Assembly (NCBI GenBank): GCA_949737515.1
Contig: CATJCP010000438.1
Location: forward strand, 1 to 49,004
DNA: 49,004 nucleotides
Direction: 5' to 3'
DNA from: an uncultured Oscillospiraceae bacterium
GTDB taxonomy: Bacteria > Bacillota > Clostridia > Oscillospirales > Ruminococcaceae
The translations under genes and the position numbers were made by a program. Within the stretch, counting starts at the first letter, position 1; each line of letters opens with the position of its first letter. Below, piece after piece: positions 40,795 through 48,488 of the stretch. The notes beneath the pieces are model-generated. The model was not told the DNA's origin and made no database searches. It saw only the letters and a program-made list of their open reading frames with translations.

Positions 40795-40803
40795 TGTTAT
40801 ACT
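40795..40803 (+). promoter_or_regulatory. Extended -10 promoter of the DUF1015 gene
   Basis: TGT-TATACT (40795-40803), with only a weak -35 (TTTTCC) at 17 bases. It lies about 30 bases before the chosen start codon. Confidence 0.45.
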
Positions 40804-40834
40804 TTGAAAAGTACATCATGGAAGGATGAAAAAA

Positions 40835-42127
40835 ATGAAGGATACCGCATTCTACCCAGCAGATATCCTGCTCCCCTCAGCAGAACGGGGCATTGACCTG
40901 ACTAAATGGGCGGTGGTTGCCTGTGACCAGTATACCTCCCAGCCCGATTACTGGAATAAGGTGGAAGAGCTGGTGGGGGATTCCCCCTCCGCGCTTCGAA
41001 TGATTCTGCCGGAAATCTATCTGAACCTGGAGAAGTCCCAGGTCAACCGGAAAATTTCAGAAATTCAGCGGTCCATGAACGAATACTTACAGCAGGGTCT
41101 TTTTCAGGCCTGCCCCAAAAGCTATATCTATATAGAACGCATTCTGTCCGATGGGACAATGCGAAAAGGTTTGCTGGGCATGCTGGACCTAGAAGAATAC
41201 GACTATCATCCCGGCAGCAGCTCCCGCATCCGGGCAACAGAGGGGACTGTCCTGGAGCGGATTCCCCCCCGTGTCAGGGTGCGGGAGCACGCTGTGCTGG
41301 AATTCCCCCATATTATGATGCTCATCGACGACCTCCAGCGGACGGTCATTGAGCCGCTGTCCGTCAGGAAGGACAAGCTTCCGCTGCTCTATCGCTTCCC
41401 GCTGATGCAGGGGGGCGGAAATATTGCAGGATACCGCGTCCAGGGCAGGGACGCCCTCGCCGTTCAGGAGGCGCTGGAAAAGCTTGCCCAGCCGGAGGCT
41501 TTTTCCAGGCGGTACGGTCTTCCCATGGGAACGCCTCCCCTCCTGTATGCCGCAGGAGACGGAAACCATTCCCTTGCCACTGCCAAGGCCTGCTTTGAGG
41601 CGTTAAAGCAGCGCCTTCCGGAGGAGGAATGGAAGACTCATCCCGCCCGGTACGCCCTGGCGGAGGTGGTGAACCTCCATGACGATTCCCTTCAATTTGA
41701 GCCTATCCACCGGGCAGTAACCGGAACCGAGCCGGAAAAGCTGCTGAAAGCCATGGAGAAAGCCTGCGGGGCGCGGAGAGCAAACGGCAGTCAAGGGGAC
41801 CAGACCGTCACCGCCGTCACCTCCAACGGCACTCGGCCCCTTCTGCTGACCAGGCCCACCTCCCAGCTTGCGGTGGGGACGCTTCAGAATTTTCTCGACC
41901 AATATTTGACGGAAAATACCGGAACGGTGGACTACATCCATGGCGACGATGTAGCAGTCTCCCTGGGGCAGAAACCCAACAGCATCGCTTTCCTACTGCC
42001 CCCTATGGGAAAGGAGGAGCTGTTCCCAACGGTCATTTTGGACGGCTCTCTCCCGCGGAAAACCTTCTCCATGGGACATGCCCAGGATAAGAGATATTAC
42101 ATAGAGGGCAGAAGGATCACATACTGA
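40835..42127 (+). CDS. DUF1015 family protein
   Basis: A 430-residue protein that matches the DUF1015 family over its length. It starts FYPADILLPSAERGIDLTKWAVVACDQYTSQPDYW and includes YIYIERILSDGTMRKGLLGMLDLEEYDY, RIRATEGTVLERIPPRVRVREHAVLEFPHIMMLIDD and the conserved YAAGDGNHSLATAKACFE (all longer matches seen, quoted in part). The biochemical function of the family is not established, although it is often near serine or cell-envelope metabolism genes. The second ATG (40835) is taken as start because GGAAGG ends nine bases ahead of it, while the first (40826) abuts that SD. It is followed 18 bases later by an acetyltransferase, probably cotranscribed. Confidence 0.82.
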   Translation: MKDTAFYPADILLPSAERGIDLTKWAVVACDQYTSQPDYWNKVEELVGDSPSALRMILPEIYLNLEKSQVNRKISEIQRSMNEYLQQGLFQACPKSYIYIERILSDGTMRKGLLGMLDLEEYDYHPGSSSRIRATEGTVLERIPPRVRVREHAVLEFPHIMMLIDDLQRTVIEPLSVRKDKLPLLYRFPLMQGGGNIAGYRVQGRDALAVQEALEKLAQPEAFSRRYGLPMGTPPLLYAAGDGNHSLATAKACFEALKQRLPEEEWKTHPARYALAEVVNLHDDSLQFEPIHRAVTGTEPEKLLKAMEKACGARRANGSQGDQTVTAVTSNGTRPLLLTRPTSQLAVGTLQNFLDQYLTENTGTVDYIHGDDVAVSLGQKPNSIAFLLPPMGKEELFPTVILDGSLPRKTFSMGHAQDKRYYIEGRRITY

Positions 42128-42145
42128 CGGAGGTGGTTTTGTAAA

Positions 42146-42658
42146 ATGTTTTGCTATCATATACGTCCGGTCCGAAAAGACGATATCCATGAGCTGGAGG
42201 CAATCGCGAAGGTGGAGGCGATGTGTTTTCCACTGGAGGAAGCCGCTCCCGCCGAAGTACTCCAGGAGCGGGCGGAGACATTTCCAGAAAGCTTCCTGAC
42301 AGCGGAGGAGGACAGACCGGAGGGAGGGCGAATCATCGGCTTTATCAATGGCTGTGTCACCAATGAGAAGACCATTTGTGACGAAATGTTTGAGGATGCT
42401 TCCCTTCACTGCCCCGAAGGGGAATATCAATCTATTTTTGGATTGGACGTGATTCCGGAGTGCCGCCGGAATGGGGTGGCTACCGCACTGATGGAGGCGT
42501 TGATATCCGCCGCCCGCAGTGCCGGAAGAAAGGGGCTGATTCTCACCTGCAAGAATCATCTGATTCCTTATTATGAAAGGTTTGGATATCGGAATATGGG
42601 GGTGTCCCGGTCGGTTCACGGCGGGGCTGTCTGGTATGATATGATTCTGGAATTCTAA
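42146..42658 (+). CDS. GNAT family N-acetyltransferase
   Basis: A 170-residue acetyl-CoA-dependent acetyltransferase. Motif A reads IFGLDVIPECRRNGVATALMEALI (the acetyl-CoA pyrophosphate loop is RRNGVA), and motif B reads LTCKNHLIPYYERFGYRNMGVS. The N-terminus IRPVRKDDIHELEAIAKVEAMCFP and the segment RIIGFINGCVTNE resemble the aralkylamine/serotonin N-acetyltransferase-like branch, but the acceptor cannot be told. It has a GGAGGT SD. It lies downstream of the DUF1015 gene and converges on an ABC exporter, with which it shares a hairpin. Confidence 0.88.
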   Translation: MFCYHIRPVRKDDIHELEAIAKVEAMCFPLEEAAPAEVLQERAETFPESFLTAEEDRPEGGRIIGFINGCVTNEKTICDEMFEDASLHCPEGEYQSIFGLDVIPECRRNGVATALMEALISAARSAGRKGLILTCKNHLIPYYERFGYRNMGVSRSVHGGAVWYDMILEF

Positions 42659-42662
42659 AAAA

Positions 42663-42695
42663 TCAGGGCTGTGTTCACTCGGAACACAGCCCTGA
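42663..42695. terminator. Perfect 14-bp hairpin between acetyltransferase and ABC exporter
   Basis: TCAGGGCTGTGTTC (42663-42676) pairs with GAACACAGCCCTGA (42682-42695). On the minus strand it is followed directly by TTTTTT, so it ends the ABC operon. It is weaker for the plus strand. Its core recurs at 45501-45526. Confidence 0.85.
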
Positions 42696-42724
42696 AGCAT
42701 GTCAAAAAACGACGGCTTCAGCGT

Positions 42725-44533
42725 TTACGAGGCAACTGTAAACTGGCTGTTATACAACTCAGCATACTTTCCCTTTTTCGCCATCAGTTCATCGTGAGTA
42801 CCGGTTTCCTTGATGTCGCCGTCCTGCATATAGATGATCCTGTCCGCGTCGCGAATGGTGGAGAGCCGATGGGCGATTACAAAGCTAGTCCTCCCCTGGG
42901 TGAGGGCATCCATGGCCTTTTGTATCTTGAGCTCGGTGCGGGTATCGACAGAGGAGGTCGCCTCGTCCAGAATCAGAATCGGCGCGTCCTCCACCATGGC
43001 GCGCGCAATGGTGAGGAGCTGCTTCTGTCCGGCGGATATGGAAACAGTATCATTCAGAACCGTATCCAGGCCGCTGGGCAAGGTGCCGATAAAATGCCGC
43101 AGCCCGCATTCATTGCAGATATCCATCAGCTTTTGGTCGGAAACATTTTTCCCGTAGGTCAGATTGTCCCGGATCGTCCCCTCAAAAAGCCAGGTGTCCT
43201 GAAGCACCATGCCGAAAATATTGTGGACATTTTCGCGGGTGATGTCCGCGAGAGAGGTCCCATCTACAAAGATGCCGCCCCTGTTCAGCTCGTAAAAGCG
43301 CATGAGCAGATTTACAATGGTGGTCTTGCCTGCGCCGGTGGGGCCGACGATAGCGACTTTTTGGCCCGCCTTGACCGCTGCCGAAAAGTCATGGATGATA
43401 AGCTTATCAGGAGAATATCCAAAGCTGATGTGGTCGAAGACAACATCTCCCTTCACGTCCTTGAGCTGCGCCGTTTTGCCGTTCTCATCGGAAAGCTCTT
43501 CCTCCTCCAGGAACTCGGTCACGCGTTCGCTGGCGGCAGCGGCCGACTGGATGCTAGAGAGCCCCTGACCGATCTGACCCAGCGGCGAGGTGAACAGGCG
43601 GATATAAATCATAAAAGCGACGACTACAAAGAATTTGATCGTTCCGTTGAAAGCCAGCGCCGCGCCCACGATGCAGACCGCCACATAGCCGAAATTCCCC
43701 ACAAAGGACATGATTGGCATCATAAGGCCGGAGAGAAACTCCGCCTGGAAAGTATGCCTGCGCAGCCGCTCGTTTGCCGCCCGGAAAGCCTCCAGACCCT
43801 TTTCTTCTGAATTATAGGCGCGAACGATATTCTGTCCCGCATAATATTCCTCCACGTGGCTGTTCACCTCGGCAAGGCTGTTTTGCCGGGCCACAAAGTG
43901 CCGCTGCGACCTGCCCATAATGAGCGCCATGGCCATCAAGCCGATCAGGGAGGAAAAAATTGCCGTAAAGGCCATGCGCCACTCTGTCACGAACATCATC
44001 ACCACGCAGCCCACAAGGGTTGCCGCGGAGGACACGAGGGTCCCCACGCTCATATTCAGCGACTGGCTGATGGTATCCACATCGTTTGTGATGCGGGAAA
44101 GGGTATCGCCGTAGTTGTGGCTGTCAAAATATTTCAGCGGGATGCGGTTGATTTTCCCGGTGATGTCGCTGCGCATTTTTTTGCCGACATTGCAGGAAAC
44201 GTGCGTCATAATCAGCGACTGTAGGTAGCCCAGCAGCATACTGACAGCGTAAATCGCGATAAGCGTCATGGCAATGCCGGTAATCCTCTGCATGTCGATA
44301 TTGATTCCCATGGGGGAGACACCGTTGGTAATGGTCTCGGTCAGCTGTGAAATGTAATCTGGGCCAATCACCGAGAACACTGCGCTGACGGCGGCAAAAA
44401 CAAGGGCCACAGCGATCAAAACAGCATATTTACGGCAGTAGGAGACAAGGGCTCCTATCGCCTTTTTGAAATTTTTCGCTCCTCCGGAGGCAACCGTTTT
44501 TGGACCTCCCATGCCAGGACCTGGTCTGCTCAT
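42725..44533 (-). CDS. ABC exporter, fused permease-ATPase (second half of a heterodimer)
   Basis: A 602-residue half-transporter: six predicted membrane helices (about residues 30-330), then a nucleotide-binding domain. Walker A is GPTGAGKTT, the signature is ISAGQKQLL (normally LSGGQ/SQGQ) and Walker B is ILILDEATSSVD. The D-loop and HRLSTIRDADRI H-loop are also present. Together these predict an active catalytic half. Proteins of this type pair with an adjacent partner to export drugs or peptides. The partner here, whose stop overlaps this start by four bases (ATGA), has lost its membrane domain (see 44530-45321), so a working heterodimer is unlikely unless this half homodimerises. GAGGAGG lies before the start. 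Confidence 0.9.
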   Translation of the reverse strand: MSRPGPGMGGPKTVASGGAKNFKKAIGALVSYCRKYAVLIAVALVFAAVSAVFSVIGPDYISQLTETITNGVSPMGINIDMQRITGIAMTLIAIYAVSMLLGYLQSLIMTHVSCNVGKKMRSDITGKINRIPLKYFDSHNYGDTLSRITNDVDTISQSLNMSVGTLVSSAATLVGCVVMMFVTEWRMAFTAIFSSLIGLMAMALIMGRSQRHFVARQNSLAEVNSHVEEYYAGQNIVRAYNSEEKGLEAFRAANERLRRHTFQAEFLSGLMMPIMSFVGNFGYVAVCIVGAALAFNGTIKFFVVVAFMIYIRLFTSPLGQIGQGLSSIQSAAAASERVTEFLEEEELSDENGKTAQLKDVKGDVVFDHISFGYSPDKLIIHDFSAAVKAGQKVAIVGPTGAGKTTIVNLLMRFYELNRGGIFVDGTSLADITRENVHNIFGMVLQDTWLFEGTIRDNLTYGKNVSDQKLMDICNECGLRHFIGTLPSGLDTVLNDTVSISAGQKQLLTIARAMVEDAPILILDEATSSVDTRTELKIQKAMDALTQGRTSFVIAHRLSTIRDADRIIYMQDGDIKETGTHDELMAKKGKYAELYNSQFTVAS

Positions 44534-45321
44534 TGTAATTCCTCCTCACTCAACTGGCTGCGGGCGATCTCCTGATACGCTGCGCAGGTCGCTAACAGCT
44601 CCTTATGTGTTCCCTGGCCGGTCACTCTGCCGTTTTCCAGGACAAGGATCAGGTCGGCATCCATGATCGTGCCAATGCGCTGGGCGACAATCAGACAGGT
44701 TGCGTCCTTCATTTCAGTTTTCAGCGCCTGCCTGAGCTGTTTGTCCGTCTTATAATCAAGGGCGGAAAAGGTATCGTCAAAAATGTAGATTTCCGCTCCG
44801 CGGGCAATGGCGCGGACGATGGAGAGGCGCTGCTTCTGGCCCCCGGAGAAGTTCGCTCCGTTCTGCGCCACGGCCCCGTCAATTCCTCCCTTTTCTTTGT
44901 CTACAAAGGAACTGCTCTGCGCGATTTCAATGGCCCTTTCTATCGTATTGTCGTCGGCTCCGTTATCGCCAAAGTTCACATTGGAACGGATATCTCCACT
45001 GAACATAACCGCCCTTTGAGAGACATAGCCAATCTTCTTTGCCAGCTCATTTTTACGGTATTCCCGGACATTGTGCCCATCCACGAGCACCTCGCCACCG
45101 GTTACGTCGTAAAATCGAGAGACAAGGTTGACCACCGAGGACTTGCCGCAGCCGGTAGCGCCGATAAAAGCGACCGTATCTCCTTTGTTCGCCTTGAAGG
45201 AGATGTCGGACAGGACATTTTCGTTCCCATCGGGATAGCGGAAGTATACATCCTTTGTGAAAATATGTCGGTAATCTTCACCCGGATGGACAGCAAAATG
45301 CAGCAGAAGGAGTCCGCCCTT
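44530..45321 (-). pseudogene. ABC exporter partner, decapitated: only the ATPase domain remains
   Basis: The frame is open from a TAG at 45322-45324 down to 44530, but has no proper start; the first GTG (45135) lies past Walker A. Reading through, homology begins near DVYFRYPDGNENVLSDISF, then Walker A GATGCGKSS, VSQRAVMFSGDIRSNV, the signature FSGGQKQRLSIVRA and Walker B IYIFDDTFSALD, ending SQLSEEELQ. The roughly 330-residue permease part expected upstream is absent and is replaced abruptly, near 45270-45310, by an oppositely oriented TetR-like fragment. The Asp-Asp Walker B (DD instead of DE) is common in the degenerate half of heterodimers. A recombination or deletion scar is the simplest reading. 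Confidence 0.82.
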
Positions 45322-45468
45322 CTAAGCGGGACGATTAGGGATAAATATTTGGCAGTCGGGAAAATAGGGCTGATTCACAACATTACAAAAAAATGGATTA
45401 ATACTCGCGAGAAGGAAACCCCGGAGGAGATGATTGACTATATCATGTCAGTCATTACCCTTTTTTGA
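45301..45468 (+). pseudogene. C-terminal remnant of a TetR/AcrR-type regulator
   Basis: In plus frame, SALLSGTIRDKYLAVGKIGL continues with a tail containing KKWINTREKETPEEMIDYI and stops at 45468. The pattern of an aliphatic helix, KW(I), a charged turn, then ETPEEM at the very C-terminus, is what many clostridial TetR-like regulators end with. No N-terminal helix-turn-helix is present; upstream in this frame the sequence is antisense ABC ATPase. Homology is judged by eye over about 50 residues, so moderate confidence. Confidence 0.5.
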
Positions 45469-45500
45469 CCGCGATAAAAAAGTATAGCACTGAAGCAACA

Positions 45501-45526
45501 GGGCTGTGTTCTCCCGAACACAGCCC
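45501..45526. repeat. Second copy of the GGGCTGTGTTC hairpin
   Basis: GGGCTGTGTTC (45501-45511) pairs with GAACACAGCCC (45516-45526), the same stem as at 42666-42692 with a different loop. It lies just past the end of the YbaK gene. T-runs are not adjacent on either strand here, so as a terminator it is imperfect. Confidence 0.75.
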
Positions 45527-45535
45527 CGCGTCATT

Positions 45536-46024
45536 CTAAAAATTGGCATCCAGCCACTCCACCTGATTCCCATGCCGCCGAATCAGCCCAAACAGGTCGT
45601 TCGCCTGTATCCAAAGGGTGGCGGTATTGGTATTCGGATGGACCCCAATCAATCGGTCCCGATAGTCCAAGTCAATGAAACATTCCACCAGACATTCCAC
45701 GTCATTCAGCGCGCCCAGCGGCGTTACCGAGCCTTTGACAAGCCCAAGAATCCTCCCCAGGTCCTCTTCCGACGCAAAGGAAAGCCTTCTGGTCCCCAAC
45801 TTTGCCTGAAGCGCCTTTAAATCAAGCCGTTTATTTTCCCTTAGGGTCAACAGGAAATAGCGCTTCTTTTTATCGTCGCGGATAAAGAGATTTTTGGCGA
45901 CCGCGTCCCCGTCAGGCAGGTGAAGGGCATCGCTTTCCGCCATGGTGTAGATGGCTTCGTGTTCGGCTATCTTATAGGGAATTTGCCTCTCCTCCAGCAG
46001 CCTCAGAATGTCTTCCTTCCCCAT
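45536..46024 (-). CDS. YbaK/ProX-type aminoacyl-tRNA deacylase (prolyl-tRNA editing domain protein)
   Basis: A 162-residue stand-alone editing domain that should hydrolyse mischarged tRNA, classically Ala-tRNA(Pro). Seen features are IPYKIAEHEAIYTMAESDAL, the key lysine in GDAVAKNLFIRDDKKKRYFLLTLRENKRLDLK, LSFASEEDLGRILGLVKGSVTPLGALND and the C-terminal GVHPNTNTATLWIQANDLFGLI. This layout matches the ProX/PrdX (PrdX_deacylase) group. The gene is seven bases downstream of the aminotransferase, and GGGGG plus TAAAATACAT precede its ATG, so they are probably cotranscribed. Confidence 0.88.
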   Translation of the reverse strand: MGKEDILRLLEERQIPYKIAEHEAIYTMAESDALHLPDGDAVAKNLFIRDDKKKRYFLLTLRENKRLDLKALQAKLGTRRLSFASEEDLGRILGLVKGSVTPLGALNDVECLVECFIDLDYRDRLIGVHPNTNTATLWIQANDLFGLIRRHGNQVEWLDANF

Positions 46025-46031
46025 ATGTATT

Positions 46032-47201
46032 TTACCCCCTGAGAATACCGCTGTCCTTTATGCTCCCAATCGCCCAAAGGATTTCCTCCCGGTCCTGAAC
46101 CAGCGCCATCCTCACATGGCCTTCTCCAGAAGGACCAAAGGCGCTCCCCGGCGTCACCAGAACGCCGGATTTTTCCAGCAGCGCCTTGGTAAAGGTTACG
46201 GAATCGGAAAAGCTTTTGGGGATTTCCGCCCACACAAACATGGTGGATTTACACCGGGGAACGTTCCAGCCTATCTCTGTCAGTCCGTCACAGAGGGCGT
46301 CCCTTCTGTCCTGATAGGCCTGTCTGGTCTGCGCCACGCTGGACTGGTCGCCGGTAATGGCGGCAACAGCGGCCTTCTGGACGGGAAGGAACATGCCGTA
46401 ATCCATATTGGATTTCAGCGTGGAAAGCTTTTCCACCACCTCACGATTCCCCAAACAGAAGCCGATTCTGGCCCCAGCCAGTCCATAGGTTTTAGATAGA
46501 GAATTAAACTCCACTCCCACCTCCTTGGCTCCCGGATAGGCCAGGAAGCTGCCGCAGGTAGCTCCGTCAAACACCAGCTCGCTATAGGCGTTGTCGTGGA
46601 GGACCAGGATATCGTGCTTTTTGGCAAAGGCGATCAGCTCCTCATAAAAGCTGGCGGGAGCGAGGGCGGTTGTGGGATTGTTGGGATAGGAGACAATCAT
46701 CAGCTTTGCCCTGTCCGCCACATCATCCGGTATCTCCGAAAAATCAATCAGGAAGTTTTTCTCTTTGCGCATGGGCATAAAATACTGTTTGGCCCCGGCA
46801 ATCAGCGGGCCGTCCCCGAAGATGGGGTAACAGGGGTCGGGCATCATCACGATATCCCCCTCGTCCGCCACACACAGGGAAATGTGGGCCAGACCATCCT
46901 GGGAGCCCAAAAGGGAGACCACCTCGTGGTCTGGGTCGATGGTCACGCCGTACCGGCGCTGATACCACTGGGCGGCGGCCTGCTGGAGCTCCCTGGTATC
47001 GCTAAGGGCATAGAGATAGTTTTCGCCCACGGCGGCGGCGTCGATGAGGGCCTGGCGGACATGGGGCGCAGGCGGAATATTCGGCGACCCGACGCTAAGG
47101 TCAACGACGCGGCGTCCAGCGGCCTCCTGCTCCCTTCTCATCTGGGAGAGCTGGGAAAAGATCCCCGTTCCAAAGCGGTCCATGCGCTTGGAAAATTTCA
47201 T
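46032..47201 (-). CDS. PLP-dependent class I/II aminotransferase
   Basis: A 389-residue fold-type I aminotransferase. Seen: LSVGSPNIPPAPHVRQAL (substrate entry), LLGSQDGLAHISLCVADEGD (PLP phosphate region), MMPDPCYPIFGDG, IVSYPNNPTTALAPASFY (Asn contacting PLP), LVLHDNAYSELVFDG (Asp and Tyr), the Schiff-base Lys in FNSLSKTYGLAGARIGF, and the C-terminal Arg in GPSGEGHVRMAL. The closest well-known relatives by these motifs are LL-diaminopimelate aminotransferase-like and AlaA/AspC-like enzymes; the substrate is not decided. The ATG at 47201 has GAGAGG ten bases upstream; the in-frame start at 47255 is less plausible. Confidence 0.9.
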   Translation of the reverse strand: MKFSKRMDRFGTGIFSQLSQMRREQEAAGRRVVDLSVGSPNIPPAPHVRQALIDAAAVGENYLYALSDTRELQQAAAQWYQRRYGVTIDPDHEVVSLLGSQDGLAHISLCVADEGDIVMMPDPCYPIFGDGPLIAGAKQYFMPMRKEKNFLIDFSEIPDDVADRAKLMIVSYPNNPTTALAPASFYEELIAFAKKHDILVLHDNAYSELVFDGATCGSFLAYPGAKEVGVEFNSLSKTYGLAGARIGFCLGNREVVEKLSTLKSNMDYGMFLPVQKAAVAAITGDQSSVAQTRQAYQDRRDALCDGLTEIGWNVPRCKSTMFVWAEIPKSFSDSVTFTKALLEKSGVLVTPGSAFGPSGEGHVRMALVQDREEILWAIGSIKDSGILRG

Positions 47202-47272
47202 GATATAACATCCTCTCGGTTGAAATTCACTGTTCCGCTGTTTTGCGGCGGTCAATCAGCAGTATAGAAGGT

Positions 47273-47302
47273 ATTATAGCACAAAACAGGACCATTTGAC
47301 AG
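47273..47302 (-). promoter_or_regulatory. Promoter of the aminotransferase-ybaK operon
   Basis: Minus strand: CTGTCA (47302-47297), 18-base spacer ending TGC (extended -10), perfect TATAAT (47278-47273). Confidence 0.65.
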
Positions 47303-47359
47303 AAAAAGGCGAAAAAGTTTCTGCTAAAACTGATATTTCCAAATATAATTCCAATTTTA

Positions 47360-47388
47360 TTTACATTTTCCTAAAAATCCATTATAAT
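47360..47388 (+). promoter_or_regulatory. Promoter of the mscS gene
   Basis: TTTACA (47360-47365), 17-base spacer, perfect TATAAT (47383-47388), in an A/T-rich stretch. It is divergent from the aminotransferase promoter 60 bases away. Confidence 0.75.
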
Positions 47389-47464
47389 GATTGGTGACTG
47401 TCGATGAACCGCGGATTTTCCGCTCCATTGACGGATATTTCACTCACCGAAAGGGGTATTCTTT

Positions 47465-48307
47465 ATGACGGGTTCTAATGGGATCGTTCAATTCTTTCAA
47501 AATCTCTTTTCCTTTCAGATTGGCGCCCTCACCCTGGGCAGAATATTCACCGTTCTTCTTCTGGCAGTTCTCTGTTTGGTAGTCGTAAAGCTGATGCTGA
47601 GGGTGACAGATCGGATGCTGCAAAAGCTTCGGGTCAGCGCCACGCTGAAGGGCTTTATCCGGTCAATGGCAAAGGTGATTTACTACTTCATCGCTGTGCT
47701 GATTGTGGCGGACAGCCTGGGAATCCCTGTCACCTCCCTGCTGGCGGTGTTCAGCCTTGCCGGTCTGGCCTTTTCCTTGGCTATCCAGGGTTCCCTGTCC
47801 AATCTGGCCAGCGGTGTCACCCTGCTGGTGACAAAGCCCTTTGAGGTGGGGCATTTTGTGGAGGTCGGAGGAATCAGCGGTTCCGTCGCCTCCATCGGCC
47901 TTATCTACACCACTCTGACTACCCCGGACAACAAGGAAATTTTTGTCCCCAACAGCGATATTTCCAGCGGAAAGATTGTCAACTACAGCGCGGAAAAGGA
48001 ACGCCGCGTGGATGTGGTGGTCACTGCCGCCTATGAGTCCCCGGTCTCAGCCGTCAAGGACGCTTTGCTCCAGGCGGTGGAAAGGACCGACGGGATTTTG
48101 ACCGAGCCCACGCCCTTTATCCGCCTGACCGATTACAAGGAGAGCTGCATTGAGTACACCGTGAGGGTATGGGTCGAGAACGGAAATTTCTGGAACGTAA
48201 AATTTGACCTGCTGGAGAACATCAGCGCAGCCTTTGAAAAGAATGGCGTTGAGATGACCTACAACCACCTTAACGTCCACATGATTGAAAATAAAAAGGA
48301 CAAGTAA
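47465..48307 (+). CDS. mscS: Small-conductance mechanosensitive channel (MscS family)
   Basis: A 280-residue three-helix channel that opens under membrane tension to release solutes on hypo-osmotic shock. Hydrophobic helices lie near residues 18-42, 60-80 and 82-115. The pore-lining helix and following loop read SLAGLAFSLAIQGSLSNLAS, continuing into TLLVTKPFEVGHFVEVGG, the MscS signature. The cytoplasmic beta domain follows (TTPDNKEIFVPNSDISSGKIVNYS) and then the alpha/beta vestibule. Length and topology match the minimal MscS/YkuT type. AAAGGGG is upstream of the ATG, and it is monocistronic with its own promoter and terminator. Confidence 0.93.
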   Translation: MTGSNGIVQFFQNLFSFQIGALTLGRIFTVLLLAVLCLVVVKLMLRVTDRMLQKLRVSATLKGFIRSMAKVIYYFIAVLIVADSLGIPVTSLLAVFSLAGLAFSLAIQGSLSNLASGVTLLVTKPFEVGHFVEVGGISGSVASIGLIYTTLTTPDNKEIFVPNSDISSGKIVNYSAEKERRVDVVVTAAYESPVSAVKDALLQAVERTDGILTEPTPFIRLTDYKESCIEYTVRVWVENGNFWNVKFDLLENISAAFEKNGVEMTYNHLNVHMIENKKDK

Positions 48308-48320
48308 TGGCCCCTTGAAA

Positions 48321-48358
48321 AAAGCCCGGAGCCCGCAAATATGCGGTTTCCGGGCTTT
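48321..48358. terminator. Bidirectional terminator between mscS and the carboxylesterase
   Basis: AAAGCCCGGA (48321-48330) pairs perfectly with TCCGGGCTTT (48349-48358), enclosing a smaller CCGCA-AATA-TGCGG stem. The 3' T-run is short on the plus strand and six long on the minus strand. Confidence 0.8.
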
Positions 48359-48488
48359 AGTAAAGACGGCTGCTTTTTCTCAGTTAGTTTCCCCTTAAGA
48401 TTTTACAAAATTCACCAATTTTATGGGCAGCTTACTATATCAGACGCTTTTGTAGGTGCAGCGGAGTTCGTTTATAGATTTAACAAAT

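Noticed and set aside
44605-45468. Plus-strand open frame of 287 codons as one gene
   Set aside because: Its first 230 codons are antisense to a clear ABC ATPase. Only the last 50 or so codons look like protein (the TetR-like tail).
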